Below, in pieces: positions 8,466 to 16,927 of a DNA stretch of 64,000 nt (position 1 is its first letter; each line of letters begins with the position of its first letter). Where the stretch lies: NCBI GenBank assembly GCA_035653595.1, contig DASRBO010000130.1, forward strand, positions 46,922 through 110,921, read 5' to 3'. The DNA is from DASRBO01 sp035653595 (GTDB lineage: Bacteria > Actinomycetota > Acidimicrobiia > Acidimicrobiales > JAJPHE01). Under the pieces are notes generated by a model that was not told where the DNA came from, ran no database searches, and saw nothing but the letters and a program-made list of their open reading frames with translations. The translations under genes were made by a program, and so were the position numbers.

Positions 8466-9896
8466 CTACCCGCTCCGGTCGGGGCCGTCCTGTGCGGCCT
8501 GGTTGCGCATGCGCTCGGCGAGCCCACCCCGACCGGCGCCGGCCCCGAAGGCCCGACGCTCGCCCCGGGCGTAGCTGCGGCTGATGTCCTCCAGAGCCGA
8601 GAAGAACTGGTCGTTGCCCATCCGCTCGGCCATCTGCAGGGGGATGGCGGGATAGGAGTAGCCCTGCTCGGGCAGGGGCGGGTGGTCCTCGGCCGGCTTG
8701 CGGGCCATCACCTTGTCGATGATGGGGGCCAGCCGGGCCGCCTTGTCGCGCTGGGCCTTCTCGTCCCGCTCCTTGAACTCGGGCAGCACCTCCTTACCGA
8801 ACAGCTCGAGGCTCTCCATGATGTGCTCGTGGCGGTTGTTGCCCGCCTGGCTTACGAACACCACCTGGTCCACCCCGCACTCCTCGAAGCGGCGCAGGTA
8901 CTCGCGGATCTGGTCCGGGGTCCCGATGGCGCCCCTGATCCCGCTGGTGCCCTCCTGCACCACCTTGGCGCCCAGCCGGTCGGTGTTGTTGGCCGCCTGG
9001 AAGACCGCCTCCGGTGAGTAGCCCTGCTCGGCCCGCTGGGACTGGTACTCGGCCCACACGTCGGTGACGCCGGGCTGGTGGCGCCCGAACACGTAGTAGT
9101 GGGCCAGCGAGTAGCCGAAGAAGTTGCCGCCCTCGACCCCGCGGCGCATGGCCTCCTCCTCGGTGGGGGCGCACATGAAGGTGGTGACGGCGGCGACGTT
9201 GGGGTTGACGGTGTCACCGATGGGCACCCCCTCGGCCTCGAGGGTCTGGTAGTAGTCGTTCACCCACAGGGTCGCCTCCTCCGGGTTGATGAAGGAGAAG
9301 GTGAGGGCGCCGATGCCCTTCTGGGCGGCCAGGTGGATGGTGTCGCGGCGGCTGCAGGCGACCCAGACCGGCGGGTGGGGCTTCTGGACCGGCTTGGGGA
9401 CCACGTTGCGGGGCGGCATGGTGACCCACTGGCCCGAGTGGCCGGTGAACGGGCGTTCGGCCATGCACCGCAGGGCGACCCGCAGTCCCTCCTCCCACAT
9501 CTCCCGCTTGTGGACCGGGTCGATGCCGAACCCCCCCAGCTCGGCCTCCGAGGACGCCTCACCGGTGCCGAACTCCACCCGTCCGCCGGAGACCAGGTCG
9601 AGCATGGCCAGCCGCTCGGCCACCCGGGCGGGATGGTTGAACGGCGGCGGGGTCTGCACGATCCCGTGGCCCAGTCGGATGTTCTTGGTGCGCTGGGAGA
9701 CAGCGGCGAGGAAGACCTCGGGGGCGCTCGAGTGGCTGTACTCCTCGAGGAAGTGGTGCTCCACCTCCCAGACGTAGTCGATGCCCAGCCGGTCGGCGAA
9801 CTCGCACTGCTCGAGGGCGTCCTGGATGAGGCGGGCCTCGGAGTCCTCTCTCCACGGACGCGGCAGCTGGTGCTCGTAGAAGATTCCGAACTTCAA
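8466..9896 (-). CDS. LLM-class flavin-dependent oxidoreductase (long form)
   Basis: 476 aa, TTG start preceded by AAGGGGG. The luciferase-like core spans about residues 1-360 (KFGIFYEHQLPRPW, EVEHHFLEEYSHSS, GHGIVQTPPPFNHPARVAER, SGGRVEFGTGEASSEAE). It is followed by a roughly 100-residue charged tail not found in short LLM proteins. It shares the class but not close identity with the neighbouring 396-aa gene. The next gene upstream is the ferritin-like protein, 70 bp away, so one transcript is plausible. The substrate is unknown. The clustering suggests a catabolic oxidation step on a hydrophobic compound (inference). Confidence 0.88.
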   Translation of the reverse strand: MKFGIFYEHQLPRPWREDSEARLIQDALEQCEFADRLGIDYVWEVEHHFLEEYSHSSAPEVFLAAVSQRTKNIRLGHGIVQTPPPFNHPARVAERLAMLDLVSGGRVEFGTGEASSEAELGGFGIDPVHKREMWEEGLRVALRCMAERPFTGHSGQWVTMPPRNVVPKPVQKPHPPVWVACSRRDTIHLAAQKGIGALTFSFINPEEATLWVNDYYQTLEAEGVPIGDTVNPNVAAVTTFMCAPTEEEAMRRGVEGGNFFGYSLAHYYVFGRHQPGVTDVWAEYQSQRAEQGYSPEAVFQAANNTDRLGAKVVQEGTSGIRGAIGTPDQIREYLRRFEECGVDQVVFVSQAGNNRHEHIMESLELFGKEVLPEFKERDEKAQRDKAARLAPIIDKVMARKPAEDHPPLPEQGYSYPAIPLQMAERMGNDQFFSALEDISRSYARGERRAFGAGAGRGGLAERMRNQAAQDGPDRSG

Positions 9897-9966
9897 TGGT
9901 CCCCCTTGTGCTGGTGCGGCCCGCCGGATACCCGGCGCCGGCCCCTTGGCTCTGAACTGGCCTGGC

Positions 9967-11088
9967 TCAGTAGACCGACGCTACGCCGGTGCCGGACCCG
10001 GTGCCCTTGGCGTCGGCGGCGGGCCGCCACTCGCCGAGGGAGTGGAACTCCTCCAGCAGGTCGGCTCCCTTGGCGTGCGACGACAGCGCCCGGGCGACCT
10101 CGCTGGAGATGGCGGTGCGGTTCTGCTCCTCCATCGGGCCCCGCGACTCGGCCATGGCCCGCTCCCACAGGGTCCCGATCACCTCGGCACCGGGCCGCTT
10201 GGAGCCCTTGTCGGTGAGGAAGGTGCGGTCCCGCATCTCGCTCAGGGAGGTGCGCAGGTACTCGACATGGGGGGTCTCGTCGGCCCGGATGTAGGACACG
10301 ATGCGGGCGGCCTGTCCCTCGCCGGCGACCAGGTCGTCGTCGGAGAGGAGCGCCTCGGCCCAGGCGAAGACGTGAAAGGCCTTTATCTCGATGAACATCA
10401 CCCGCAACATGGTGGAGATGAGCATCTCGAGGCCGACATCGAGGTCGTCGAAGACCCGGCGGGCCAGGTAGTTGGCGACGCGGTCGCCTGCTCCCCCACC
10501 GCCGCCGGAGGGCGGTCCGCCGATGCCCATCCGCGCCAGCATCTCCGCCGTCTGGTCGGCCGTGACCGGGTTCTCGAAGGCGATGTCGCGCACGGCGAAC
10601 CACATGCGGTTGTGGCCGGCCTGCTCCTCCCAGCCGGCCTCGTCGCGGGCATGGGCCTCGACCAGGCCCCGGCCCAGGTGGGCGGTGGCCGTGCCCGTCA
10701 GGTCCTCGGCGAAGAACTTCTGCATGTCCTCGGGAGCCAGGTAGCGGATCATGGCTCCGAAGCCCTCCACCGTCCCGATCCGGGTGAGGGCGGCGATGAT
10801 CGGGTCCCTCACCCCCTCCCGCAGCAGGAGTCGGGCCTGGTCGAGATTGGGGTAGTTGCCCGGCCACGACTCAAGGGGGGCCTCAAGCAGCTCGGTCCCG
10901 AAGAGGTTCCTATGGTTCTCCTGCCAGGCGGCGATGGCCTGGGGACGGAACCGGGTGCGAGGGGAGCGGTACTGGCCGTCGGAGTCGAAGCCCCCGTGGC
11001 AGACCAGGTCGCCGACCCGGAGGGGCTCGGCCACCTGGGGGTCGGCCAGGATCTCGTCCCAGCTGTACTCGAGCTGCAGGTTCGCCAC
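9967..11088 (-). CDS. ferritin-like (probable diiron) protein of unknown function
   Basis: 373 aa from GTG 11088, with GGAGGG a few nt upstream. All-helical, with metal-ligand candidates E155/H159 (EEQAGH), E234/H239 (EIKAFH) and the ExxH motif E271-TP-H274 in RADETPHVEYL. This is the arrangement of ferritin-like diiron oxidases. A glycine run (GPPSGGGGGAG) near residue 190-200 links the two halves. I do not recognise a named enzyme. It is divergent from a TetR gene across a 24-bp palindromic operator and upstream of two LLM monooxygenases. This context suggests an oxygenase or radical-type partner in a TetR-controlled oxidative pathway. Confidence 0.7.
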   Translation of the reverse strand: MANLQLEYSWDEILADPQVAEPLRVGDLVCHGGFDSDGQYRSPRTRFRPQAIAAWQENHRNLFGTELLEAPLESWPGNYPNLDQARLLLREGVRDPIIAALTRIGTVEGFGAMIRYLAPEDMQKFFAEDLTGTATAHLGRGLVEAHARDEAGWEEQAGHNRMWFAVRDIAFENPVTADQTAEMLARMGIGGPPSGGGGGAGDRVANYLARRVFDDLDVGLEMLISTMLRVMFIEIKAFHVFAWAEALLSDDDLVAGEGQAARIVSYIRADETPHVEYLRTSLSEMRDRTFLTDKGSKRPGAEVIGTLWERAMAESRGPMEEQNRTAISSEVARALSSHAKGADLLEEFHSLGEWRPAADAKGTGSGTGVASVY

Positions 11089-11136
11089 GTGCCCTCCACT
11101 GCTCGGTCGGATCGGCTCCGGTGATGTTGGCTCGGA

Positions 11137-11160
11137 AGTGTACACCGCAGCGTATACACT
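11137..11160. promoter_or_regulatory. palindromic operator, probable TetR site
   Basis: AGTGTACAC, 6-nt spacer CGCAGC, GTATACACT: an inverted repeat matching at 8 of 9 positions. It sits in the 80-bp gap between the ferritin-like gene and the divergent TetR gene. The right arm contains a -10-like TATACA about 10 nt before the TetR GTG start, so binding would block that promoter and could also act on the opposite one. Confidence 0.75.
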
Positions 11161-11168
11161 CGGTCGTC

Positions 11169-11804
11169 GTGGGTGGCGCCCCTCCGACGAGCACGGCCGG
11201 CGCCGACCGGTCCCCCCCGGCGGGCCCCTCCTCCCGCCTCCTGCCCCGGCCCGAGCGCCGCCGCTCCATCGTGGCCGGGGCCGCCCGGGCATTCGCCGCC
11301 ACCGGCTTCGAGGCCACCTCCATGGAGGAGATCGCCGAGTCGGCCGGGGTCTCCAAGCTGATCGTCTACCGGCACTTCGAGTCCAAGGAGGAGCTGTACC
11401 GCTGCATCCTCGAGCAGGCCGCCGGCAGGCTGGCCCAGCTGGTGGCCGCCGCCCTCGGCGGCGACCGCCCGGCCCAGATGCGGACCGCGGTGGTGGGGGC
11501 GTTCATGGCGGCCGCCCGCGAGGACCCCGACGGCTTCCGCCTCCTGTGGCGGCACTCGTGGCGGGAGCCGCGCTTCGCCCGGTACGCCGCCGAGGTGAAC
11601 CAGGCGGCGGTCGACTACGCCCGCGGCTTCCTGGCCCCCCGCCTGGCCGACCGGCGCCTGGTCGACTGGGCCGCCGCCACCGTCGTGCGCTTCCTGGTGG
11701 AGGCCACCCTCAACTGGCTCGACCACGGAAGCCCCGAGGGCGACGAGGAGATCGTCGCCCTCACCTCGGCCAGTCTGCTGGCCCTGGTCCGCACCTGGTC
11801 CTGA
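11169..11804 (+). CDS. TetR family transcriptional regulator
   Basis: 211 aa from GTG 11169, chosen because a -10-like box lies just upstream (leaderless transcript) and because longer starts would run through the operator. The TetR HTH spans about residues 35-85: RRRSIVAGAARAFAATGFEA, then MEEIAESAGVSKLIVYRHFE. The C-terminal ligand domain is helical with WRHSWREPRFARY. It probably represses itself and the divergent ferritin-like gene through the palindrome at 11137-11160. Confidence 0.85.
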   Translation: MGGAPPTSTAGADRSPPAGPSSRLLPRPERRRSIVAGAARAFAATGFEATSMEEIAESAGVSKLIVYRHFESKEELYRCILEQAAGRLAQLVAAALGGDRPAQMRTAVVGAFMAAAREDPDGFRLLWRHSWREPRFARYAAEVNQAAVDYARGFLAPRLADRRLVDWAAATVVRFLVEATLNWLDHGSPEGDEEIVALTSASLLALVRTWS

Positions 11805-11806
11805 GG

Positions 11807-11829
11807 CCGCCGGCACCCTCCGCCGGCGG
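11807..11829 (+). terminator. hairpin after TetR gene
   Basis: CCGCCGGC, 7-nt loop, GCCGGCGG, starting 2 nt after the TGA of the TetR gene. A perfect 8-bp GC stem without a U-tract. The same stem sequence recurs at 61873-61891. Confidence 0.5.
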
Positions 11830-11847
11830 ATGCGAAGCTTCGCGGCG

Positions 11848-12840
11848 ATGAGGCTCTCCCAGCTGCAGACCCCGGCCCTGGTCGTCGACGCCGCCGACCT
11901 CGAGCACAACCTGGCCACCATGGCCGCCGCCGTCCCCGGCCGCCGGCTGCGGCCCCACGTGAAGGCGCACAAGTGCACGGCCCTGGCCCGGCGCCAGGCC
12001 GATCACGGCGCCGACCGATTCACCTGCGCCACCATCCGCGAGGTGGAGGTCATGGCCGCCGCCGGCCTGGGCGACGACCTCCTGCTGGCCAACGAGGTGG
12101 CCGACACGACCAGGCTCGGCGCCCTGGTGGCCGCCGGGGCCCGGGTGACCGTGGCTGTGGACTCGGAGGCCACCATCGCCGCCGCAGCCAAGGGCGGGGT
12201 GACCGAGGTGCTCATCGACGTCAACGTGGGCCTGCCCCGGTGCGGGGCCGACCCCGCCGACGTCGCCCGGCTGGCCGACCGGGCCCGCTCCTCGGGGCTC
12301 GAGGTGCGCGGGGTCATGGGCTACGAGGGCCACGTGGTCGGGCTGGAGGACGAGTCCCGCCGGGTCGAGGGGGTGAAGGCGTCGATGGAGCTCCTGGTCG
12401 CCGCCCACGCCGAGGTCGGCGGAGAGCTCATCTCCGCCGGCGGCACCGGCACCTACGCCATCAACACCCTGGCCAACGAGATCCAGGCCGGCTCCTACGC
12501 CCTCATGGACACGGCCTACGCCAAGCTGGGCCTGCCCTTCCGCCAGGCCCTGTCTGTGCTGGCCACGGTGATATCGGTCTCCCCCGGCTGGGCGGTCGCC
12601 GACTGCGGGCTCAAGGCCCTCGGCATGGACCACGGCAATCCCGCCATACCCGGGGCGTCGGTGTGGTTCTGCTCCGACGAGCACATCACCTTCGCCGCCG
12701 AGGAGCCCCCCAAGGTCGGTGAGCGCATCCGGGTGCTACCGGCCCACGTCGATCCCACCGTCGCCTACCACGAGGCCCTCCACCTGGTCGACGGCGACGA
12801 GGTGGTGGACAGCTGGGCGGTGGACATGCGGGGCTGGTAG
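11848..12840 (+). CDS. D-threonine aldolase-like PLP enzyme (alanine racemase fold)
   Basis: 330 aa from ATG 11848 (an ATG at 11830 is possible, neither has a Shine-Dalgarno). The N-terminal PLP-binding alanine-racemase barrel begins LQTPALVVDAADLEHN, with the PLP lysine in PHVKAHK near residue 39. The C-terminal beta domain ends with the metal site PAHVDPT. The His-x-Asp pair matches metal-dependent D-threonine aldolases, whereas D-serine dehydratases have His-x-Cys. This favours aldol cleavage of D-beta-hydroxy amino acids to glycine and an aldehyde. A D-serine dehydratase role is the alternative. A 12-bp palindrome GCGAAGCTTCGC lies at 11832-11843, just before the start. Confidence 0.8.
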   Translation: MRLSQLQTPALVVDAADLEHNLATMAAAVPGRRLRPHVKAHKCTALARRQADHGADRFTCATIREVEVMAAAGLGDDLLLANEVADTTRLGALVAAGARVTVAVDSEATIAAAAKGGVTEVLIDVNVGLPRCGADPADVARLADRARSSGLEVRGVMGYEGHVVGLEDESRRVEGVKASMELLVAAHAEVGGELISAGGTGTYAINTLANEIQAGSYALMDTAYAKLGLPFRQALSVLATVISVSPGWAVADCGLKALGMDHGNPAIPGASVWFCSDEHITFAAEEPPKVGERIRVLPAHVDPTVAYHEALHLVDGDEVVDSWAVDMRGW

Positions 12841-12875
12841 GCCCGTCCGACCCCGGCCCTTCCGGAGCGGCGGGC

Positions 12876-13442
12876 TCAGCCGAGGAGAGCGGCCATCGCC
12901 CGGAGCGCCCGGCCCCGATGGGAGATGGCGTGCTTGGACTCCGGGTCCATCTCGGCGAAGGTACGACCGCCGCCGCCCTCGGGGGCGAAGACCGGGTCGT
13001 ACCCGAAGCCCCCCCCACCGCGGGGGCGGTCCACGATCACGCCGGTGACCGATCCCTCGGCGGTCAGCTCCCGCCCGTCGGGGAACGCCACCGCCACCAC
13101 GGTGCGGAACCGGGCCCGGCGGTCGTCGAAGCGGGCCAGCTCCTCCAGCAGCTTGGCCACGTTGTCGGCATAGGTCGCCCCCTCGCCGGCGTAGCGGGCC
13201 GACCTCACGCCGGGCGCGCCCCCGAGGGCGTTCACCTCCAGACCGGTGTCGTCGGCCAGGGCGGCCTCGGAGGTGGCCCGCACCAGGGCCCTGGCCTTGA
13301 GCAGGGCGTTGCCCTCGAGGGTCGGCTCGGTCTCGTCGACGTCAGGGACCTCGGGCGGCCGGGGCAGCAGCTGGTGAGCGGTGAAGATGGCGGCGATCTC
13401 CACCGCCTTGTCCGGGTTGGCCGTGGCCAGGACCAGACGCAC
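12876..13442 (-). CDS. rdgB: XTP/dITP diphosphatase (RdgB/HAM1)
   Basis: 188 aa from GTG 13442; the longer open frame upstream runs antiparallel through rph and is rejected. It removes non-canonical purine triphosphates (dITP, XTP) to protect DNA and RNA. Motifs are LVLATANPDK at the N-terminus, ADDTGLEVNALGGAPG with the metal Asp pair, FGYDPVF and SKHAISHRG. It lies 8 bp after rph, in the order murI-MBL-rph-rdgB known from mycobacteria. Confidence 0.95.
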   Translation of the reverse strand: MRLVLATANPDKAVEIAAIFTAHQLLPRPPEVPDVDETEPTLEGNALLKARALVRATSEAALADDTGLEVNALGGAPGVRSARYAGEGATYADNVAKLLEELARFDDRRARFRTVVAVAFPDGRELTAEGSVTGVIVDRPRGGGGFGYDPVFAPEGGGGRTFAEMDPESKHAISHRGRALRAMAALLG

Positions 13443-13450
13443 GGCTCCGG

Positions 13451-14185
13451 TCAGCGCCGGGGCGAAGGGAGCTGGGCCACCACCGCCTCCTGCTTGTCGA
13501 GCAGGGTGGCGCAACCGTGCTCGCCCAGGGACAGCAGCTCCTGCAGCTCGGTCTTGGAGAAGGGCAGCCCCTCGGCGGTCCCCTGCACCTCGACGAACCG
13601 GCCCGAGGATGTCATGACCAGGTTCATGTCCACCTCGGCCCGCGAATCCTCCGAGTAGTCGAGGTCGAGCATGCAGACCGCGTCCACCACGCCAACCGAC
13701 ACCGCCGCGCAACCCTCGCGGATGGGATGGGCGGCGAGTCGCCCGGTCTGGACCAGGCGGGTGAAGGCGTCGTGCAGGGCCAGGTAGGCGCCGCATATCG
13801 ATGCGGTACGGGTGCCCCCGTCGGCCTGGAGGACGTCGCAGTCCAGCACGATCTGCATCTCGCCCATCAGGGTGAGGTCGGTGACCGAGCGCAGGGCCCG
13901 GCCTATGAGGCGCTGGATCTCCTGGGTCCGTCCCGACTGCTTCCCCCGGGCCGCCTCGCGGTCTGCCCGCTCCGGCGTGGAGCCGGGCAGCATCGAGTAC
14001 TCCGCCGTAACCCAGCCCCGGCCGCCACCGCGCAGCCAAGGTGGCACCCGCTCGTCGATGGACGCCGTGCACAGGACCCGGGTGCGGCCCTGGTCCACCA
14101 GCACCGACCCGGCGGCGAACTCGGTGAAGTCGCGGGTGAACTGCGTCGGGCGCAGATCGTCGGGCTGGCGTCCGTCCCGCCTCAT
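13451..14185 (-). CDS. rph: ribonuclease PH
   Basis: 244 aa from ATG 14185. Phosphorolytic 3'-5' exoribonuclease that trims tRNA precursors. Begins MRRDGRQPDDLRP, with typical stretches FAAGSVLVDQGRTRVLCTA, EYSMLPGST, DREAARGKQSGRTQEIQRLI and the phosphate-binding/active region VDLDYSED-like (MLDLDYSEDSRAEVDMN). Its start overlaps the stop of the MBL gene by 4 bp, so the two are translationally coupled. Confidence 0.95.
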   Translation of the reverse strand: MRRDGRQPDDLRPTQFTRDFTEFAAGSVLVDQGRTRVLCTASIDERVPPWLRGGGRGWVTAEYSMLPGSTPERADREAARGKQSGRTQEIQRLIGRALRSVTDLTLMGEMQIVLDCDVLQADGGTRTASICGAYLALHDAFTRLVQTGRLAAHPIREGCAAVSVGVVDAVCMLDLDYSEDSRAEVDMNLVMTSSGRFVEVQGTAEGLPFSKTELQELLSLGEHGCATLLDKQEAVVAQLPSPRR

Positions 14186-14943
14186 ACTGCGCTCACCATG
14201 TCCGCCGCCGCGGCCACGACGGGGGCACCGAAGGCGGCGCTGGCCTCGATGCAGGCCAGGCCGGGGTCGACGGTGGGCTGCAGGTGGGTGATCACCAACC
14301 GGCCCACGCCGGCGCGCCGGGCGGTCTCGCCGGCCTGACGAGCGGTCATGTGCCTGCCACCACCTTCCTGGGAGCTGAGGTAGGTCGCCTCGCACAGGGC
14401 GAGGTCGAGGCCGGCGCCGAGGGCCTCGAGGGACCAGCCCGGACCGGAGTCGGCAGAGTAGCCCAAGGCCCTTCCGCCTCCTTCGACCCGAACGGCCAGG
14501 GTTTCCGGGCCGTGGTCGGTGCGGCTGAAGCGCAGCAGGAGGTCCCCGACGGGACGCTCGTCACCGTCGCCCACCACGTCCCAGGCCAGCTTGTGCACCG
14601 GACCCTGGGCCCGGTCGGAGAGGCCGGCGGGCACCAGCACCGGCACCGGGTCGAGGTGGTAGACGTGCTCGCTGGCCACGGCGAAGCCCTGCACGTCGGT
14701 CCAGTGATCGGGGTGCTCGTGGCTGAGCACGATGGCGTCGACGTCGGCCAGGCCGACGTGGCGCTGAAGGTTGGCCAGGGTGCCCGGTCCGGCGTCGAGC
14801 CACAGGCAGGTGGTGGCGCTGCGCACCAGGTACCCGCTGCAGGCCATGCCCGGCCCGGCGAAGCTGCCCGAGCACCCCAGCACGGTGAGGGTAAGCCCGG
14901 TCCGGTCCGTCGGACCGACAGCGCCGCTCACGGTTCCGGCCAC
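14182..14943 (-). CDS. MBL-fold metallohydrolase, Rv1339-like cyclic-nucleotide phosphodiesterase
   Basis: 253 aa, metallo-beta-lactamase fold with the binuclear metal motif HEHPDH in LSHEHPDHWTDVQG and later metal ligands around GYSADSGPG and ITHLQP. Its position between murI and rph equals that of M. tuberculosis Rv1339, reported as an atypical cAMP phosphodiesterase. Function is therefore inferred from family plus synteny. A generic RNase Z-like hydrolase is the alternative. It overlaps murI by 16 bp and rph by 4 bp. Confidence 0.85.
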   Translation of the reverse strand: MAGTVSGAVGPTDRTGLTLTVLGCSGSFAGPGMACSGYLVRSATTCLWLDAGPGTLANLQRHVGLADVDAIVLSHEHPDHWTDVQGFAVASEHVYHLDPVPVLVPAGLSDRAQGPVHKLAWDVVGDGDERPVGDLLLRFSRTDHGPETLAVRVEGGGRALGYSADSGPGWSLEALGAGLDLALCEATYLSSQEGGGRHMTARQAGETARRAGVGRLVITHLQPTVDPGLACIEASAAFGAPVVAAAADMVSAV

Positions 14944-15737
14944 GAGCGGGCCTCGACCTGGTCGAGCTCGGGGCCAAGCATGCGCCGGCCCAGGGCCCGG
15001 AACACGTCGACGTCCCCCGAGGAGACGAAGCGGTGACTGCCCTTGCCAGCGCTGCGGCGCCCCAGCCCGGTTTCGGAGAGGATCGAGCGCACCTCGAAGG
15101 CCGTCTCGTCCGCCGAGGAGACCAGCACCACCTGGCGGCCCATCACATCGGCGATGGTCCGGGCGAGGAAGGGATAGTGGGTGCAGCCGAGGAGCAGGGT
15201 GTCCACCCCGGCCCGGCGGACGGGGTCGAGCAGCCGCTCGGCCAACACGTGGACCTGCTCGGAGTCGGTCTCCCCCCGCTCGACGAACTCGACGAAGCCG
15301 GGGCAGGCGGCGCTGGTGAGCCGGACCGGCGCCCGCAGCGACCGGACTGCCCGGTCGTAGGCGCTGGAGTTGATCGTCCCCACCGTTCCGATCACCCCCA
15401 CCCGCCCGTTGCGGGTGGCCTGCACCGCCGCCCGGATGCCGGGGTCGATCACCCCAACGACCGGCACGTCCAGCTCGAAGCGGAGCAGCTCGAGGGCGGC
15501 GGCGGCAGCGGTGTTGCAGGCGACCACGACCATCTTCACGGCGTAGTCCGTCACCAGGGTGGCGGCGATCTGGCGAGCGAACTCCCGCACCTCCTCCAGC
15601 GGTCGGGGGCCGTAGGGATAGCGGCCGGTGTCGCCCACGTAGACCAGGTCTTCGTCCGGCAGCAGGTCGATGAGGGCCCGGGCGACCGTCAGGCCGCCGA
15701 AGCCGCTGTCGAACATCCCGATCGGGCGGTCGTCCAT
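14928..15737 (-). CDS. murI: glutamate racemase
   Basis: 269 aa from ATG 15737. Provides D-glutamate for peptidoglycan. Both catalytic cysteines are present, in VVACNTAAAA and LLGCTHYPFL. The N-terminal substrate loop GMFDSGFGGLTVAR and YVGDTGRYPYG are canonical. Overlaps the downstream MBL gene by 16 bp. Confidence 0.96.
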   Translation of the reverse strand: MDDRPIGMFDSGFGGLTVARALIDLLPDEDLVYVGDTGRYPYGPRPLEEVREFARQIAATLVTDYAVKMVVVACNTAAAAALELLRFELDVPVVGVIDPGIRAAVQATRNGRVGVIGTVGTINSSAYDRAVRSLRAPVRLTSAACPGFVEFVERGETDSEQVHVLAERLLDPVRRAGVDTLLLGCTHYPFLARTIADVMGRQVVLVSSADETAFEVRSILSETGLGRRSAGKGSHRFVSSGDVDVFRALGRRMLGPELDQVEARSWPEP

Positions 15738-15823
15738 CGCCGATCGAGGGTAGGTGGCCGGAGGAGGCTCGGGGGCCATGGCGGCGCGGCGCCGGCGTCC
15801 CCGGTCCCGTCCGGTCCGGCGAG

Positions 15824-16912
15824 CTACCTGTTGGCCGGAGGGTGGGGACCGGCCACGACCAGGTCGGGTTGGAGGGACGCTATGTCCGGCGCCCCGGCCA
15901 GGGCCATGGCCAGGCGGAGCTGGGCGGTGAGCTCGCCGAGCACCCTCTGCACCCCGTCGGCGCCGGCGACGGTCAGGCCCCACATCAGCGGGCGGCCCAC
16001 CAGGACGGCCCTGGCCCCGAGGGCGAGGGCCTTGAGCACGTCGGTCCCCCGCCGGATCCCGCCGTCGACGTAGACCTCCACCTGGTCGCCGACGGCGTCC
16101 ACCACCTCGGCTACGGCGTCGGCGGTGGCGACCACCCCGTCGAGCTGGCGTCCCCCGTGGTTGGAGACCACGACCGCCGAGGCGCCGGCGTCCACGCACC
16201 GCCGGGCGTCGTCGCCCCGCAGGACGCCCTTGGCCATGACCGGCAGGCCACTGGTCGTCGCCAGCCACTCGAGGTCCTCCGGTCCCAGCACCGGGCTCTG
16301 CTCACCGCCGGCCCGGAGGGACCGGGCGAGGCTGGCGTCGTTGACCGCCTGCAGGTCGAGCGGGACGTCGAAGCGGTTGCGGGCGTCGCGGGCCCGCCGG
16401 CCGAGGACCGGGGTGTCGACGGTGAGCACCAGGGCGGAGAACCCGGCCGCCACCGCCCGTCCGATGAGTGCCTCGGTCCGGTCGCGGTCGCGCAGCAGAT
16501 AGACCTGGAACCAGGCCGGCCCGGCCGCGGCGGCGACGTCCTCGACAGGGCAGGAGGCCCGGGTGGACACCACCATCAGGCTGCCGGCGGCGGCGCACCC
16601 CTTGGCCATGGCCAGCTCGCCCTCGGGGTGGGCCAGGCGCTGGAAGGCGATCGGGGCGGCCAGGATCGGTGTGCGCACCGATCGGCCGAGGACGGTGGTG
16701 GCGGTCGAGACGGCGCTGACGTCCCTCAGCACCCTCGGCCGCAGCCGCAGCCTCGACCAGGCGGCCACATTGTCGGCCAGGGTGATCTCGTCGTCGGCCC
16801 CGCCGGCGATGTAGTCGTACACCCCGACCTCGAGGCGCTGGCGGGCCAGGGCCTCGACGGAGTCGAGGTCGAACGCCGCCACGCCGGTCGCCACCGGGTC
16901 ACCCGATGACAT
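15824..16912 (-). CDS. FMN-dependent alpha-hydroxy-acid oxidizing protein
   Basis: 362 aa TIM barrel of the glycolate oxidase / L-lactate dehydrogenase (LldD) family. N-terminus YDYIAGGADDEITLADN; FMN-site residues in LAAPIAFQRLAHPEGE; VVSTRASCPVEDVA; catalytic histidine in VVSNHGGRQLDG; closing phosphate loop ALALGARAVLVGRP. Substrates in the family are (S)-2-hydroxy acids such as lactate, glycolate or mandelate. It is inserted between cysM and murI, where mycobacteria carry a rhomboid protein gene. It starts 15 bp before the cysM stop, so it is likely co-transcribed with the sulfur genes. Confidence 0.9.
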   Translation of the reverse strand: MSSGDPVATGVAAFDLDSVEALARQRLEVGVYDYIAGGADDEITLADNVAAWSRLRLRPRVLRDVSAVSTATTVLGRSVRTPILAAPIAFQRLAHPEGELAMAKGCAAAGSLMVVSTRASCPVEDVAAAAGPAWFQVYLLRDRDRTEALIGRAVAAGFSALVLTVDTPVLGRRARDARNRFDVPLDLQAVNDASLARSLRAGGEQSPVLGPEDLEWLATTSGLPVMAKGVLRGDDARRCVDAGASAVVVSNHGGRQLDGVVATADAVAEVVDAVGDQVEVYVDGGIRRGTDVLKALALGARAVLVGRPLMWGLTVAGADGVQRVLGELTAQLRLAMALAGAPDIASLQPDLVVAGPHPPANR

Positions 16913-16927
16913 CGATGTCCCGCCGGC

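Noticed and set aside
11832..11843. Perfect 12-bp palindrome GCGAAGCTTCGC just upstream of the D-threonine-aldolase-like gene as an operator
   Set aside because: Short and overlapping a possible start region; no regulator gene links to it, so it is only mentioned in the gene entry.
12876..14072. Long extension of the rdgB frame
   Set aside because: The extra N-terminal part is antisense-like sequence overlapping rph; the family start is at GTG 13442.
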